Assembly (NCBI GenBank): GCA_010645155.1 | Contig: JAAGOF010000051.1 | Span: 387,324 to 451,323, forward strand | Direction: 5' to 3' | DNA length: 64,000 nucleotides | Source: Tigriopus japonicus | Lineage: Eukaryota; Arthropoda; Copepoda; Harpacticoida; Harpacticidae | Shown: piece after piece, positions 11,334 through 23,068 of the stretch | How the letters are laid out: each line of letters opens with the position of its first letter | Numbering within the stretch: the stretch's first letter is position 1 | Notes under the pieces: model-generated | What the model was told of the DNA's origin: nothing | Databases searched by the model: none | The model's input: only the letters and a program-made list of their open reading frames with translations | Program-made: the position numbers and the translations under genes

Positions 11334-11606
11334 ACCCCATTCCTCCGTCCTGTGATGCTTTATCTAAAAGTAACTTGGCCTATGAAGCAATCTCAATTTT
11401 TGGGAGTTGAGGGTAAACTCGACAATAATTCGAAAGTTACTGAAACTGCCTCCATTAATATCTGTCAGAGCTAGGAGGAATAGAACTGATTGTCAAGGAA
11501 TGTCGATATTCTTACCGAAAAAATATAAACTTATATATTCAACGTACAATACTGCAGTTCTCGTCACATGTCTTGCTTCGGTACCATATAAAAAATGGAA
11601 ATTCCG

Positions 11607-13424
11607 TTAAAGCACTTCAACGCCAAACAGCTTGGCTGAGATGATGATGGAGGCGCTGGAATTAAAACAGCCCTCCAAATCCCAAGGCATGTCGTAGTAT
11701 TCACCCCTGGGACTGGCTTTCAAGTGGTCCATGGGCAGTTTGACTCGGCCTAACGAGTCAGATCCTCGACTATCGATGACCTCGATGAGAATGCTATCGG
11801 TGCTTGGATTATGGCAAGGAAATAAAAAAGCCTCCTCGAAAATGGGATCCTTGGTTTTCGTTTTTGCTTGGGTCATCTTTGGATCGCCTCTGGATGGAGT
11901 TAATTTGCATCGCGGGGATGGTAGGTAGTTCTTGCCTTCTTTGTTGAGGTTCTTGCAGGAATCAATAAGAATGCTGACGACATAGCTCTGGAAGGAATTG
12001 ACATTGTCCTCAGTGATGGCCTCAGTTTTGAGCCACTTTGCTTTCAAGTGGATTTGACCATGCTTCACTTGGTTCAATCGCATCCATTCATCGTAAACTT
12101 GACTCTCGACAATGTTGGCAATCTCGATGGAAATACTTCCCAAGAAATCATCCGTCGTCGAGTTATCAAAATCAAAGACGTCAATGACCAACTTCTGTCC
12201 GAAACTGTCCTCCATGATGAACTCGTTAATGTAGTTCCACACCGGATTTACAGTCTTGGGAACATACTTGTTCCTAAAGCTAATCTTACGTTCACCAATG
12301 GACATGACGGCGTAGGGATCACTCAATCCTGATCCGGTAAAACCTTTGTCTTTTTTCAAGAGGTCTTTGGCCTCCTCGAGATTGACTTGAAGAACACCAG
12401 CTGGCCTCGAAAGAAGGAATGATTTGCTCGGACTATTCGTAATGACGTCCAACGGCAAAAACATCCGGAACTTATTGGGCCAAACGAATCGAGAGCGAAT
12501 TTGATCCTCCACCACCGACTTGACAATGGCATTTGCTCCAGGGACCTCGGCAAAAGTTCCAATCCCGCCCAAGTTATAGTCCAGTACCGGTTTATTCAAG
12601 AAATAGATCTCGAACCCACCAATAAAGGGAAACGTATTCACAATGGGCTTCAACGTGATTCTGGCAGTGCCCCGGAAATTAATCTGCCGAATCTCGGCTT
12701 TGATCCCTTGTAACGTGAAAAGTACTCTTGCATCACCGTTGTAAATCACTTCGGCATCAAGAATGATCTCATCTCGCGTGACGTTTCGATTGTAAACTTT
12801 GATTCCACCCACTCTTGCCGGGATATTTCCCAAAGCAATCTTTTGGACCTTGAACCCAGACACTGTTTCCAAAGCCATGGCATCTAGGATCTTCCTGATT
12901 TCGGGTTCAATATATTGAACGATGAAGTAAGTTGCATATCCATCAATGCTTTTCCACAACTGAGCCAGAATATCGTTGATCCATTCAACTCGATCAAAGT
13001 CCGGGAAAGCTACCCAAGAGGGAAAATGCTCCAATGAACTACCAATCACTTCTTTTTCCGAGGTCAACGTCGAGAGATGGGCACAAATTGTATCACTTAA
13101 GCCCTCTTTGGCATGACGGAACTTGATGAAATGAACCGTAGCCAAGAACAAGATCCACCCATAACCGAATCCCCAATATCCGATGCCAAACATTAGGGTC
13201 CATTCCAAGAGTTTAGCTAAAAGCGGCGACAGATCATTGAACCATTGGGAAGCAAATGCAGCCTCAGATCGCCGAATGATCTCAATGATCGGCAGAGGAA
13301 GAGGTAGACTATTCCTCGGGGTTTCCATGGCCAATCTCCGGAACTTCTTTAAACGTCGCTCCTCGAGGAATCGCTTGCCTGGCGAGGTGATTGAATTTTT
13401 GGCCCTGCAGAATAATTTTCGCAT
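11607..13424 (-). CDS. Extended synaptotagmin-like protein, intronless
   Basis: One 605-residue frame without introns. After a basic N-terminus there is a hydrophobic hairpin at about 65-105 (LEWTLMFGIGYWGFGYGWIL), then an SMP lipid-transfer domain at about 130-315 with the family's VEWINDILAQLWKSIDGY and FPFIGGFEIYF. Two C2 domains follow: C2A contains GSGLSDPYAVMSI and DVFDFDNSTTDDFLG, retaining the acidic loops used for calcium; C2B is weaker and ends with a short FGVEVL. Extended synaptotagmins tether the ER to the plasma membrane and move lipids between them. Known family genes have many introns and often three or more C2 domains, so an intronless two-C2 copy may be a retrogene, but no poly-A tract is evident and several neighbours are also intron-poor. 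Confidence 0.85.
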   Translation of the reverse strand: MRKLFCRAKNSITSPGKRFLEERRLKKFRRLAMETPRNSLPLPLPIIEIIRRSEAAFASQWFNDLSPLLAKLLEWTLMFGIGYWGFGYGWILFLATVHFIKFRHAKEGLSDTICAHLSTLTSEKEVIGSSLEHFPSWVAFPDFDRVEWINDILAQLWKSIDGYATYFIVQYIEPEIRKILDAMALETVSGFKVQKIALGNIPARVGGIKVYNRNVTRDEIILDAEVIYNGDARVLFTLQGIKAEIRQINFRGTARITLKPIVNTFPFIGGFEIYFLNKPVLDYNLGGIGTFAEVPGANAIVKSVVEDQIRSRFVWPNKFRMFLPLDVITNSPSKSFLLSRPAGVLQVNLEEAKDLLKKDKGFTGSGLSDPYAVMSIGERKISFRNKYVPKTVNPVWNYINEFIMEDSFGQKLVIDVFDFDNSTTDDFLGSISIEIANIVESQVYDEWMRLNQVKHGQIHLKAKWLKTEAITEDNVNSFQSYVVSILIDSCKNLNKEGKNYLPSPRCKLTPSRGDPKMTQAKTKTKDPIFEEAFLFPCHNPSTDSILIEVIDSRGSDSLGRVKLPMDHLKASPRGEYYDMPWDLEGCFNSSASIIISAKLFGVEVL

Positions 13425-15148
13425 TGAGACAAGTTCAGGTTCACCATTCTAACGCAATAGGTAAGAATGTATAAGTAACGCTTATGATAAGACTTCATTG
13501 ATGGCTTGACTCAACCATGTCAAACAGTGAGGAATTCCTCACGCAAAAAGTGCTTAGGCGTCTGGCTCTCGAAAAATAAAATGCTTCCACCAATTGAACA
13601 TCTATCGGTGAGCTATGAGGATCGACCGAACCTAGACTCTTTCTGGCAGGCCATGCATGCTTTGTTATTCATGAACAAGAGGTGGGTGAGTCGGGATGAT
13701 CTTACCGAGAAGAACCTGTAGATTGTGTGGTCGGTCGATTCCCTCCCGGATTAGAGGGTGTTGAGCCTAATCAGTGGGTGGTCGTGTGTCCGTCTGAATT
13801 TAACCTCTCCTTACTCTACCTGTAACTACAACAACCACATGTACAGCTTACAAAACTATCCAACCGTCCGACTATCTAGTTGTGGAAGTATTCAGCAATA
13901 CCTCTTAACCACAAGCACTCATCCACAACCTGCTTAAGGCCTTCCTTAGCTTCTCTCCATGCAGAGCACTCGGCGAGAGCATCAAACTTTTTGGCCGGAA
14001 AATGACCGACCCTCCCTCGTTCCTGAACGTTCAATTTGGAGATATGCGTCTTGGCAATCGCTTCACCATGTTTTGGAGAACCTGAATGACGAATAGTACA
14101 CATGCGAAACGCGTTGGTTCGTCTTCACACGCCCGTTCATGTGTATTTTTTGTCTTAATCTCGAACGTTTGTTTTTGAGGGAGGGTCAAAATTTAAAAAA
14201 CCCATTTTGGATGAAGGGATCCATCGGGCCAATTGAAACTTTTGCCGCCAAACGGAGATGCTGCATGTATCAAAAATACGAACGAGGAAAGTTATGTCCT
14301 TTTTACCTTCAGACTCGGAAAGAGTGGGGATAGAACCAGCCAGGCCTGTTTCTGTCTCCTCAAATTTGGACCCAATGCTCAAGTTGTCTGCGAGAAACGT
14401 ACTCTCGCTCTCTCATGGAGAGTCGTCGATTGTGTGGAGAGTTTCGCCTGTGAAACCCAGACAAGACGGAACGAGGAGGCACGCTCTCTCGGGCCTCTTT
14501 TGGCCCTTTTGGCCTAGCGTGTATTCTGTTACTAGGGCATGAAGGAAAGGCACAGGGCCAATGCCCACGACGATGACGACGACGGCAAGGAGCGAGACGA
14601 CGGAGACACTGTCCGAGGGTAGCCACCACTAGCAAGGTCACATGGAGGTGAATCTTTCCTAACCGAACATCAGCTTTAGCCCCAGATTTCCAGTCGGGAC
14701 TTTGAAGACTTGCGGTGATTGTCAACATTCTGGTTTGATCCACAACTCTCCGATATTCATACATACATTCATCGATCTAGTTAGCGATATTGGTAAGCAT
14801 GCAACACCGTTCAAAACACATGTTATGTGTATCATTCGTTCATGAGAGGATGGTTTGAGCTGTCAGTTTGGGATGACATGCTTGGCAAAGAGTTGGACAA
14901 CGTTTCTAGATGCATTTCACCTCTGCCAAGGAGAGCTTAAAACTAGGATAGTAATTGAATGAACTCACTCACTCTTCCTCCCTCACCTTGGGAAAGTCAA
15001 GATTTGAAAGCAGGCCCACTAAGGCCATGAACACGCCGTGTCTCCTTGTTTCAAGGTGACCCACTCCTCTGCCCTCTCTAACTTGCTTATTCTTTCATCG
15101 TTTTCTCAGTTCGATTGCGTGTTCTATCGACATCTGACGAGCTCCAAG
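13425..15148. other. Intergenic region upstream of PFK
   Basis: About 1.7 kb with no credible gene. Short frames occur on both strands without recognisable motifs. A pyrimidine-rich acceptor-like TTCATCGTTTTCTCAG ends at 15108, 40 nt before the PFK ATG, suggesting that the PFK 5' leader is spliced and the promoter lies further upstream. Confidence 0.4.
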
Positions 15149-17702
15149 ATGGCCACGCCAAGACCAACTCCGGAATCACCCGCCAAGCGAGAATATACCA
15201 TCGAACCCGGTTCGCATAAGGGCAAAGGTATTGCCGTGTTCACCAGTGGGGGTGATGCCCAGGGCATGAATTCAGCCCTTCGGGCCGTGGTTCGCTTCGG
15301 ATTGTTCATTGGATGTAAGGTGTTCTTCATTCGGGAAGGCTACCAAGGCATGGTCGATGGTGGCAAGAATATTCAAGAGGCCACGTGGGCCTCGGTTTCC
15401 GGGATCATCCACAAGGGCGGTACCATGATTGGTTCGGCACGTTGCATGGACTTCAAGGAGAGATGGGGTCGATTGAAGGCCGCCAAGAATCTCATCGACC
15501 ATGGAGTTACCAATTTAGTAGTGATTGGCGGTGATGGTTCGCTCACCGGAGCCAATCGCTTCCGTCAAGAGTGGCCTGATCTTTTGGAGGAATTGGTCAA
15601 GACTGAACAAATCACTAAGGAACTGAGTGAGAAGTATAGTCACTTGAACATCGTGGGAATGGTGGGATCCATTGATAACGACTTTTGCGGCACGGACATG
15701 ACCATTGGAACGGATTCCGCCTTGCATCGAATTGTCGAGGCTGTTGATGCTATCACACCAACTGCGTCGTCCCATCAAAGAACTTTCATCATGGAGGTCA
15801 TGGGTCGTCATTGCGGTTACTTGGCTTTGGTAAGGAGAAATATCTTCTTTCCCTTTTTCCAAGTAACTTTCCTGATTGTTCGCTTGACGTTTTTTAGGTG
15901 GCGGGTATCGTGACCGAGGCTGACTATTGTTTCATTCCTGAATGGCCTCCCGAGACAAACTGGCCTGAGAAATTGTGCAATAAATTGAAGTATGGTCGTG
16001 ATCAAGGTCAACGACTGAACATCATCATCGTGGCTGAAGGCGCTATCGATCGAGAGGGAAATGCCATCTCGTGTGATCAAATCAAGCAAGTCATTGTCAA
16101 GAATCTGGAGCAAGACACCCGGGTCACCGTGCTCGGTCATGTCCAACGCGGAGGAGCTCCATCAGCCTTTGATCGCGTTTTGGGCTGTCGAATGGGTGCC
16201 GAAGCGGTGATGGCTCTCATGGATGCCACCCCTGATACGGAACCTTGCGTGGTCTCCTTGGCTGGGAACACCGCTATTCGTGTTCCTCTCATGGAGTGCG
16301 TTTTGAAAACCCAAGAGGTAGCCAAGGCTATGGCTGACAAGAATTGGAAGCTAGCTGTCGAGCTCCGAGGACGCAGTTTCCAAAGAAATTTGGATACCTA
16401 CTGGATGCTTTCCAAAAATAAGGCCTCGTCTAAGATGCTCAGTTCAGGCCTTCCATCGGGCTTTAATCTGGCTGTCTTCCATATCGGTGCTCCAGCTTGT
16501 GGTATGAATGCCTCTGTTCGATCTTTCGTCCGGAACTGTTTGGCCAATGGAAATCGGGCTTATGGAGTGCACAACGGTATCGAAGGCTTGGTGGAAGGAG
16601 ACTTTGAGGAATTGACCTGGGGTCACGTCAATGGTTGGGTCGTTCAAGGTGGAGCTCTTCTGGGAACCAAGCGTACTTTGCCCAATGGAAAGTTCGATCG
16701 GATTGCCGATCAACTCAAGAAATTCAATATCCACGGTCTCTTGATCATTGGTGGCTTTGAGGCGTTCCAAGCTGTTCTGGAATTGGCTGAACAGAGGGAC
16801 AAATACACCGAGTTCTGTATCCCCATGGTCGTGCTCCCAGCCACCATCTCGAATAACGTACCGGGCACGGACTTCTCTTTGGGCGCAGACACAGCCTTGA
16901 ATGAGATTTCCGAGATCTGTGATCGGATCCGGCAATCCGCGCAAGGCACTAAAAGACGGGTGTTTATCATTGAAACCATGGGTGGATATTGCGGATATTT
17001 GGCTACTATGGCGGGTTTGGCGGGTGGAGCCGATGCAGCTTATATTTATGAGGAAAACTTTGGCATCAAAGATCTGCTTCAGGATCTCGAGGTGATGAAG
17101 GCGAAAATGAATGACGGTAGAATTGAAAGGGGTCTCATCCTGCGAAATGAAAAGGCCAACACCAACTATACAACCGATTTCATCTTCAGGTGAGTGATTG
17201 TGGTTTTCGAGTTAAGGGACTATTCCAGTTGGTAGCAAATGGCTGATATTTTGTGTTCCAGCTTGTACTCGGAGGAAGGCAAAGGCGTATTTTCAGCCAG
17301 GAAGAATGTCTTGGGACACATGCAGCAAGGAGGTTATCCGAGCCCATTCGATCGCAACATGGGCACGAAGATGGCCGCCAAAGCTCATAATTGGATCATG
17401 GAAACCATCCGAAGCAACTTGAAATCCGATGGTTCGGTTCTTGCCTCTAGTCGTCATTCAGCTTGCTTATTAGGCATGAGGACCAGACATTATGAGGTAA
17501 CTTGGTTTAAATCTGCAATTTGCACCCAAGTTCGCAATATTCATCTGTTCCCTCGTTCCCATTTTAGTTCCAGCCTGTCCAAGATTTGCAGGAGGAGACC
17601 GATTTCAATACTCGTCTATGGAAACGCCAATGGTGGAAGAACCAAAGAGCAATCATGAACATCCTAGCCAAACACGATTCGTCTTACGTGGTCGAGAATT
17701 AA
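15149..17702 (+). CDS. PFK: ATP-dependent 6-phosphofructokinase
   Basis: CDS join(15149..15829, 15898..17189, 17262..17496, 17568..17702), 2343 nt or 780 residues, the same length as vertebrate muscle PFK. Introns are 68, 72 and 71 nt. The start [11 protein letters not shown] is chosen for its AAGATGG context; upstream frame lacks an in-frame ATG. Like other animal PFKs the protein is a duplicated enzyme: the N-half has the catalytic motifs [10 protein letters not shown] (32-41), GGDGS and [18 protein letters not shown], while the C-half has the divergent regulatory equivalents [21 protein letters not shown] and [19 protein letters not shown]. The C-terminus [13 protein letters not shown] matches the family end. 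It phosphorylates fructose 6-phosphate, the committed step of glycolysis, in the cytosol. Confidence 0.95.
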
Positions 17703-18326
17703 ACTGTTACATAGTAATGGTGCTATGTACGCAGTAGGTGAATTATCAATTATCCCGCTTCACTATATGGAAAGTTTCTTTGTCAGTTTAATTCACCCCA
17801 TAAATATAAAAAGCTAGCATCCCCCCCAGAAAAACAAAGCCGAGACCCGATTCCATGGAAAATTTCGTCGATTCACAAAATTGCCATTCTCATGTTCGTT
17901 CAATCAATACATTACGATCTATGAAAAAGAAAATACTGTTTTTATGAACAGCACGAATAAATGTTGTCAATCCAGCGTGGTTTTAGGAAAAACAATTCTA
18001 ACACAGTTAATATTTCGCTAGGGGGATCCCTGGTGAAAAATTAACAGTTAATTCAGCAATTTTGTCGAAGAACTTTATTCTTTATAATACCTTAAAATAC
18101 AAAATTAATTACGATGATTTTGTCGAAAGATGTAATTAAGTACAATCATTGCGTCGAAATTTCTTTTTGATTTGATTTGAATTAATTCGTCGAAAAACGT
18201 AATTGATAACAATTTCAATTTGTCGATTATGTAACCAATTACAATTTCCTTCGCGATTTTTTAAAGATTAATTTTAGGCGCCCGACTAGTTGTCCATGAA
18301 TGGATTTATTGCCACCAAAAACAAAT
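17703..18326. other. Intergenic, AT-rich with degenerate TTGTCGAA repeats
   Basis: Between convergent PFK and NTAQ1. At about 18055-18230 the words TTTGTCGAA, TGCGTCGAAA, TTCGTCGAAAAACGTAATT and neighbours recur at irregular 50-60 bp spacing, like a decayed tandem repeat. No gene was seen. Confidence 0.35.
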
Positions 18327-18959
18327 CTATGAATTGAACGTCGAGAAAAGGCCCTCTTTCAAACCAAATTGTTCATAAAATCCGCCTAAATCGAACACGC
18401 GTCCAAAATGATCTGAACTCGAGGACATTGAGATATAAGAATCCAAGTTGTTCGAGCAGGTTTCTGTCTGAATGGGTGGATACGAGGGTGGTGGAGCGTT
18501 CCAATGGCCTTCATCATTAAGCATGTGACTTCGGTCTGACGCAAAGTGGGCCAAAAACGACCCACCCGAGATCACTCGAAAGTACCGGCGATATCTAGGT
18601 CGGAAGCACTCCTCTGATTGAATAGCGTGTGAATAATAATCGGCCAAGGGACAGGGAAACGGCAAAGCGGTGTCCAAATCAAACACAAACACCGATCCAT
18701 CCTCGACTTGAACTTGAATCAAAACCACGTGATAGTCCCAGAAGACCAAACCATCCTCGCGTTTGGAGACCTTTTGGGCCCAAAGTGGGATAACGCGTTT
18801 CGGATTGGATATAAAAACCACGTGACAACCGGACTCGAATTGGTCGGGAACATGCCGCTTTATACGTTGACACAAGTGCCAAATGTTTTCTTCACAATAA
18901 CACGAGGTGTAAATGCACGACTCTTTATCAATGGCACTTAACCTCTCGTTCAGGAACAT
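18327..18959 (-). CDS. NTAQ1: Protein N-terminal glutamine amidohydrolase
   Basis: An intronless frame of 210 residues (human 205). The catalytic triad is visible: Cys22 in SCYCEENIW, His77 in FWDYHVVL and Asp94 in FVFDLDTALPFPC. The conserved RRYFRVISGGSFLAHFASDRSHM and the proline run WNAPPPSYPPI follow in the usual order, and the tail contains SYISM. The enzyme deamidates N-terminal Gln to Glu, feeding substrates to arginylation and the N-degron pathway. The Met at 18959 gives a 14-residue leader before the first conserved Cys, in line with the family. Confidence 0.92.
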   Translation of the reverse strand: MFLNERLSAIDKESCIYTSCYCEENIWHLCQRIKRHVPDQFESGCHVVFISNPKRVIPLWAQKVSKREDGLVFWDYHVVLIQVQVEDGSVFVFDLDTALPFPCPLADYYSHAIQSEECFRPRYRRYFRVISGGSFLAHFASDRSHMLNDEGHWNAPPPSYPPIQTETCSNNLDSYISMSSSSDHFGRVFDLGGFYEQFGLKEGLFSTFNS

Positions 18960-20449
18960 AACGGATGGACTTGTTAGACTAATTTTAGCTATTTGACTAA
19001 TCAGTCTATTGGATCACTGTCAAGAACACATTTTCAGTTTATTTACTACTGGTCTGGTTTGTTGTTTTTGCTATGTGTAGCAGCGCTGAGGGTCTTTCCA
19101 ATCCAAAACCCTTTTATGACGTCATAGGAGAGGCTAAAAACTTTAATCTAATGCTTAACAATAAGCCATGCCTGCCTCAAGATGTTCTCTTTCATCTTGC
19201 AGATAAGGAAACTAATAACTAGATCATGCACACCCATAATTGGGTGCATTTTCTAATAGTTAGACCCAATTTCAAGACACAAAAATCATCTTGATTCAGT
19301 CAACTTAATCCCGTCCTGCAAGTCCCAGGCGCCCTTCCAGAGCCTGCTCACTAGCCAACAGCCACAGCAGACTACACTTGCCATGGCAAAGATGGGACCC
19401 GATTTAGCCAAGGGCGGCCTAGCAGCCATGTGATGATGGAGGCATGCATATGAATGGAGGGAACGCTCGGCTCACACATTGCACAGTTGCCAGATGGCGA
19501 ATTTTGTTGCCATTTTGAGACAAACTGACAAATGTCTTGAGTTGGTGGAAAAATATAGCATTCGATCAGCTTTTTTACATCAAGTGACGATTTTGTCTTA
19601 GTAGCTTTTGAGTGGCATTTGTTTACTGTAAAGTGATATTTGTGGGAAAAAAATATTTTCGATGTTTTGTGGCCACTGTTGCATAGTTGCATACCTTATT
19701 TTTCATTATCACAATACCATTAGGTACAATAAAAAGAGATATTAGTAAAATGGAAGAAGATGATATTGCTTTGAAGTTTTATCAAGCATCAAATTCTGTT
19801 TCAATCAAACCGGTTGATATAATGATGAATAATTAAATATCCCTTAAATATATTTGTAATTTTGTCACTTCCCGAGAAGTTGACAAAGGAAATTTGAAAA
19901 TAGATAATCCCCTTACCTTATTTCAGATGCATATTTTGAGATCTAACAAACAGTTGAGCAAAAAAAATCAGACTACAGTTTCATTGAATAGTTATAACCG
20001 CTTAGGGACACTACAGATTTATTTTTCTTCTACAGTTTTCCTCAAACTATCAAAGTAAAATTGTAAAAAACACTATTCTTTTGTAGCCATCAAAACTTCA
20101 AGTCAAAATGGCCTACTATGGCACTCTATTTGCAAAACAATCTGGCAATTACGCTGATAGTCAGCAAGTTAAGAGAAAAGCCAGAGAAAGAGTAAGAGAC
20201 TGGAGAGGAAGGAACGGAAGAAGGATCTGTGGCGGTGCTGCTCGTGCTTTGGGATTCGGAAATCGGGATCGGGTCCAGCCCCAAGGGAATGACAGAGGTG
20301 GGTGTGATCGTGATCCTCATCTAGAGCCACCGTCCGTCGAGTTCCAGCCAATTTCGGACCGCCAATCCATCCCCAGAGTCCGGACAAACACCGGAAGCAA
20401 ACACACAATCGAGTTGTCATCCCTACCTACGCAAAGGCACAAAAGGACC
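18960..20449. other. Intergenic region and probable 5' leader of Pur-alpha
   Basis: About 1.5 kb, AT-rich, with no convincing gene. The Pur-alpha frame is open upstream of the chosen start as far as an ATG at 20108, but those 114 extra residues (MAYYGTLFAKQ onward, then Arg- and Gly-rich) resemble no PUR family N-terminus I know, so they are more likely untranslated leader. Confidence 0.4.
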
Positions 20450-21261
20450 ATGTCGAGCTCAGAAACGGGATCGGAGGAGGTTTTGGGCGGAGGGCGTGCC
20501 GGAGGGGGTGGATCGGGAGGAGGCCGTGGGGGAGGTCATGGCGATTTGGCCTCACGCACTTTGGTGCTGGAATCCAAGCGGTTCTATTTGGATGTGAAGG
20601 AGAACACGCGAGGTCGTTTCCTCAAGATGGCCGAGATCAGCGCCGATGGACGCAAGAATCAGATCCTCATGAACTTGCCCACTGCGGCGCAATTCCGCCT
20701 CCATCTCGTGTCTTTCATTGAATGCTATCAGGACTTGGAACCCGTTGACCCCAATAACTTGACTCAGGGTGAGCTCAAGTCTGAGGTCATGTACAAAGAG
20801 GACAAGAAGTATCATATTGACTTGAAGGTATGTTCTATGTATTGGAGTCATAAAGAAGGGAGGATTGATTTGATGACATCTACCTATATCCCTCCCTGCA
20901 GGAGAATGCCCGAGGTCGATTTCTGAAAGTGTCCGAAACGTTTACCCGCGGTCACTCTCGGTTCCAAATCTTTATTCCGGCTGATGGGATGGACGAGTTC
21001 AACCAACATCTGAAGGAGCTCATTGAAGAGTACAATGACGGAGATGTGGAGGAGGCGTCCAACTTTCCCGAGAACCGCAACATCCGGATCGAGAATAAGA
21101 CGTTCTTCTTCTCGTGCAAGCGCAATGCCCAAGGGCGATACATCACCGTGTCCGAGTTTAAAGGCAACTATCGCAATTCGATCCTCATCCCGGAATCCGG
21201 ATGGGACGAGTTCAATCAAGTATTTGACGAGTACGTCAAGCAGTGCAAAGACAACGCTTGA
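20450..21261 (+). CDS. Pur-alpha: Pur-alpha nucleic acid-binding protein
   Basis: CDS join(20450..20827, 20902..21261), 245 residues with a 74-nt intron. After MSSSETGSEE and a Gly-rich stretch (about 13-31) come three PUR repeats: residues about 38-100 (ESKRFYLDVKENTRGRFLKM), about 115-180 (HIDLKENARGRFLKVSE) and about 190-242 (NKTFFFSCKRNAQGRYITVSE). The repeated K-R/N-x-x-x-G-R-F/Y core is the single-stranded nucleic acid surface. The start is chosen by similarity to the fly protein (acidic Ser/Gly leader). Pur-alpha binds purine-rich ssDNA and RNA and acts in transcription, replication and mRNA transport. No Gln-rich C-terminal tail is present, unlike vertebrate PURA. Confidence 0.9.
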
Positions 21262-23068
21262 GTCTTCATACTAACCAACCCCCCCTGAGTACTTACTGAA
21301 GAAAGAGAGGATCTAGGAATGATTGACAGAAATTATACTATGGGACGAGTGAATCAATCAAGCAAGCACGAGCGTACGTACGATGAGAGGATCGTGATGA
21401 CAGGACCTCTGACCCAATCATCACGCCCAACGGGGACACCCAAAAGAGCCACAGCCACGCCAAAATTGAACCCCAGAAGAAATTTTGACATGACCAAAAT
21501 TCTTAACAAAAAATTGTACCTATGCCCATCGTCGGGTCTTGGGCATTCTCTTGCGTGCTTCGAGTGCAACTAAAGATGAGTATTCTGACAGGCAAAGTTA
21601 TGCCATGCCTGTAGATCATCGGATCTCCATCGTCGCGCCAGTTCTATTTTTACACGAATGCCTGCAAGATTATGGCTGTTTTCAAGCCATCACCAACTTA
21701 CCATTTTTGTGTTGTTATCCTTATTGTAGATGAAAATTATTACCATTGTGATGGCCAGTCATCCTTCATGAACAAGCTATCATCACAACGTCACCAATTG
21801 GCATCTAATTTGGCTATCCAAGATCTGGAAAGCACCTAGTAAGTTGTGGATATTTCCTGGGATATCGGATTGAATAACGCAATCTAGTTGTTCCATCTTT
21901 CTGAACAAGCTGAAAGTGCTTGATCGAGGGAAACCCAACTTCATGGTCGCATTTGATGTTTGAACAAGTATTCTTCTCCCTCCCACTCAAAAGAGTCTCT
22001 CTCTGCTCACCACTGTGTGGCTTCCCACTGATTTACACTACCAAACCATCTTGGTATTTTTCTCACACCAACCAAATTCCGACAAGCCAGGCTCTTGCCT
22101 GTCAAATTCAAACCAAGTTAAACTTGCTCTCTCTCGTCATTCGGTCTACCAGTTTTCAGCTTACAATTTAAATTTTATCCAATCCCCTCCATAGTCCGTA
22201 AATCCTTCGAAGGCCAGCGAAAGCCGTGTTTTCTCGCTCATTCCCTAAATTCTTCATTCACGCTTGTCATCCATCCTCCAACCCAAACATGTTTAAAGCA
22301 AAAATACACTTTATCTCTGTTTATCAATCTATCCGCATCACCTTATCTCACTTCATGGTTCTTTATGATTGCTCGCTCCTCATATGAAACCTAAAATAAC
22401 TCGATTGCCCAATTGCCATATCGTTACGTGGCTTCATATTAAAGATTCAAGGAAAACAAGATTGATATAAATATTCTAAATTATACAAAATAAAATGTAG
22501 AAAGGCAAATATATGATTCTCAAGAACAGACCTGCGTTTCGCACTTAACTTCTAATCTTCTCACTTTTAGTAACGAATTGTGTGGACATTTTCACCAATA
22601 TTAAAGCATTTCTGCTTGAAAGCGATTATCTTGTTTCGTTAGTAGTCTGATGCAAGGGTTTGTCTCAAAAAATCGGAAATACTTGTCAAACCCAATTAAG
22701 ATCCGCGACATACAAACTATAAGTGAGTTCGAGAAGTTTATTGCAGAAAATATTTGTAAGCAGATGCAGAAATATGTTTTCTCAAGAATAATCAAGAATA
22801 ATGCTTGAGAGACAATCCACGACTGATCCATTTGTTTATCACTTCTCTCTGTGCTTTAACTTGTACGTGCCAATTTTGATTTTCCGTGTCATTCACTTTG
22901 TTCTTTTGGTGTCATATTTCAGACCGACTACCAGTACTGTTTCCGCAGTCTCCCAACCTACTACTTCTTGACCTCTCAACCTCGAGGTTCCCGCCAAACA
23001 GACACAACAAAAGAGCAATTTTCCGCTGCTCCTACATCGTAAAATAACATTACATTATCATCTTAAAC
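21262..23068. other. Intergenic region between Pur-alpha and RFC5
   Basis: About 1.8 kb with only short, motif-free frames on both strands. It presumably holds the Pur-alpha 3' UTR and the RFC5 promoter. No repeat family or RNA gene was recognised. Confidence 0.35.

Noticed and set aside
20108..20449. Possible 114-residue N-terminal extension of Pur-alpha
   Set aside because: The sequence resembles no PUR family N-terminus, and the ATG at 20450 gives the usual Ser/Glu/Gly-rich start.
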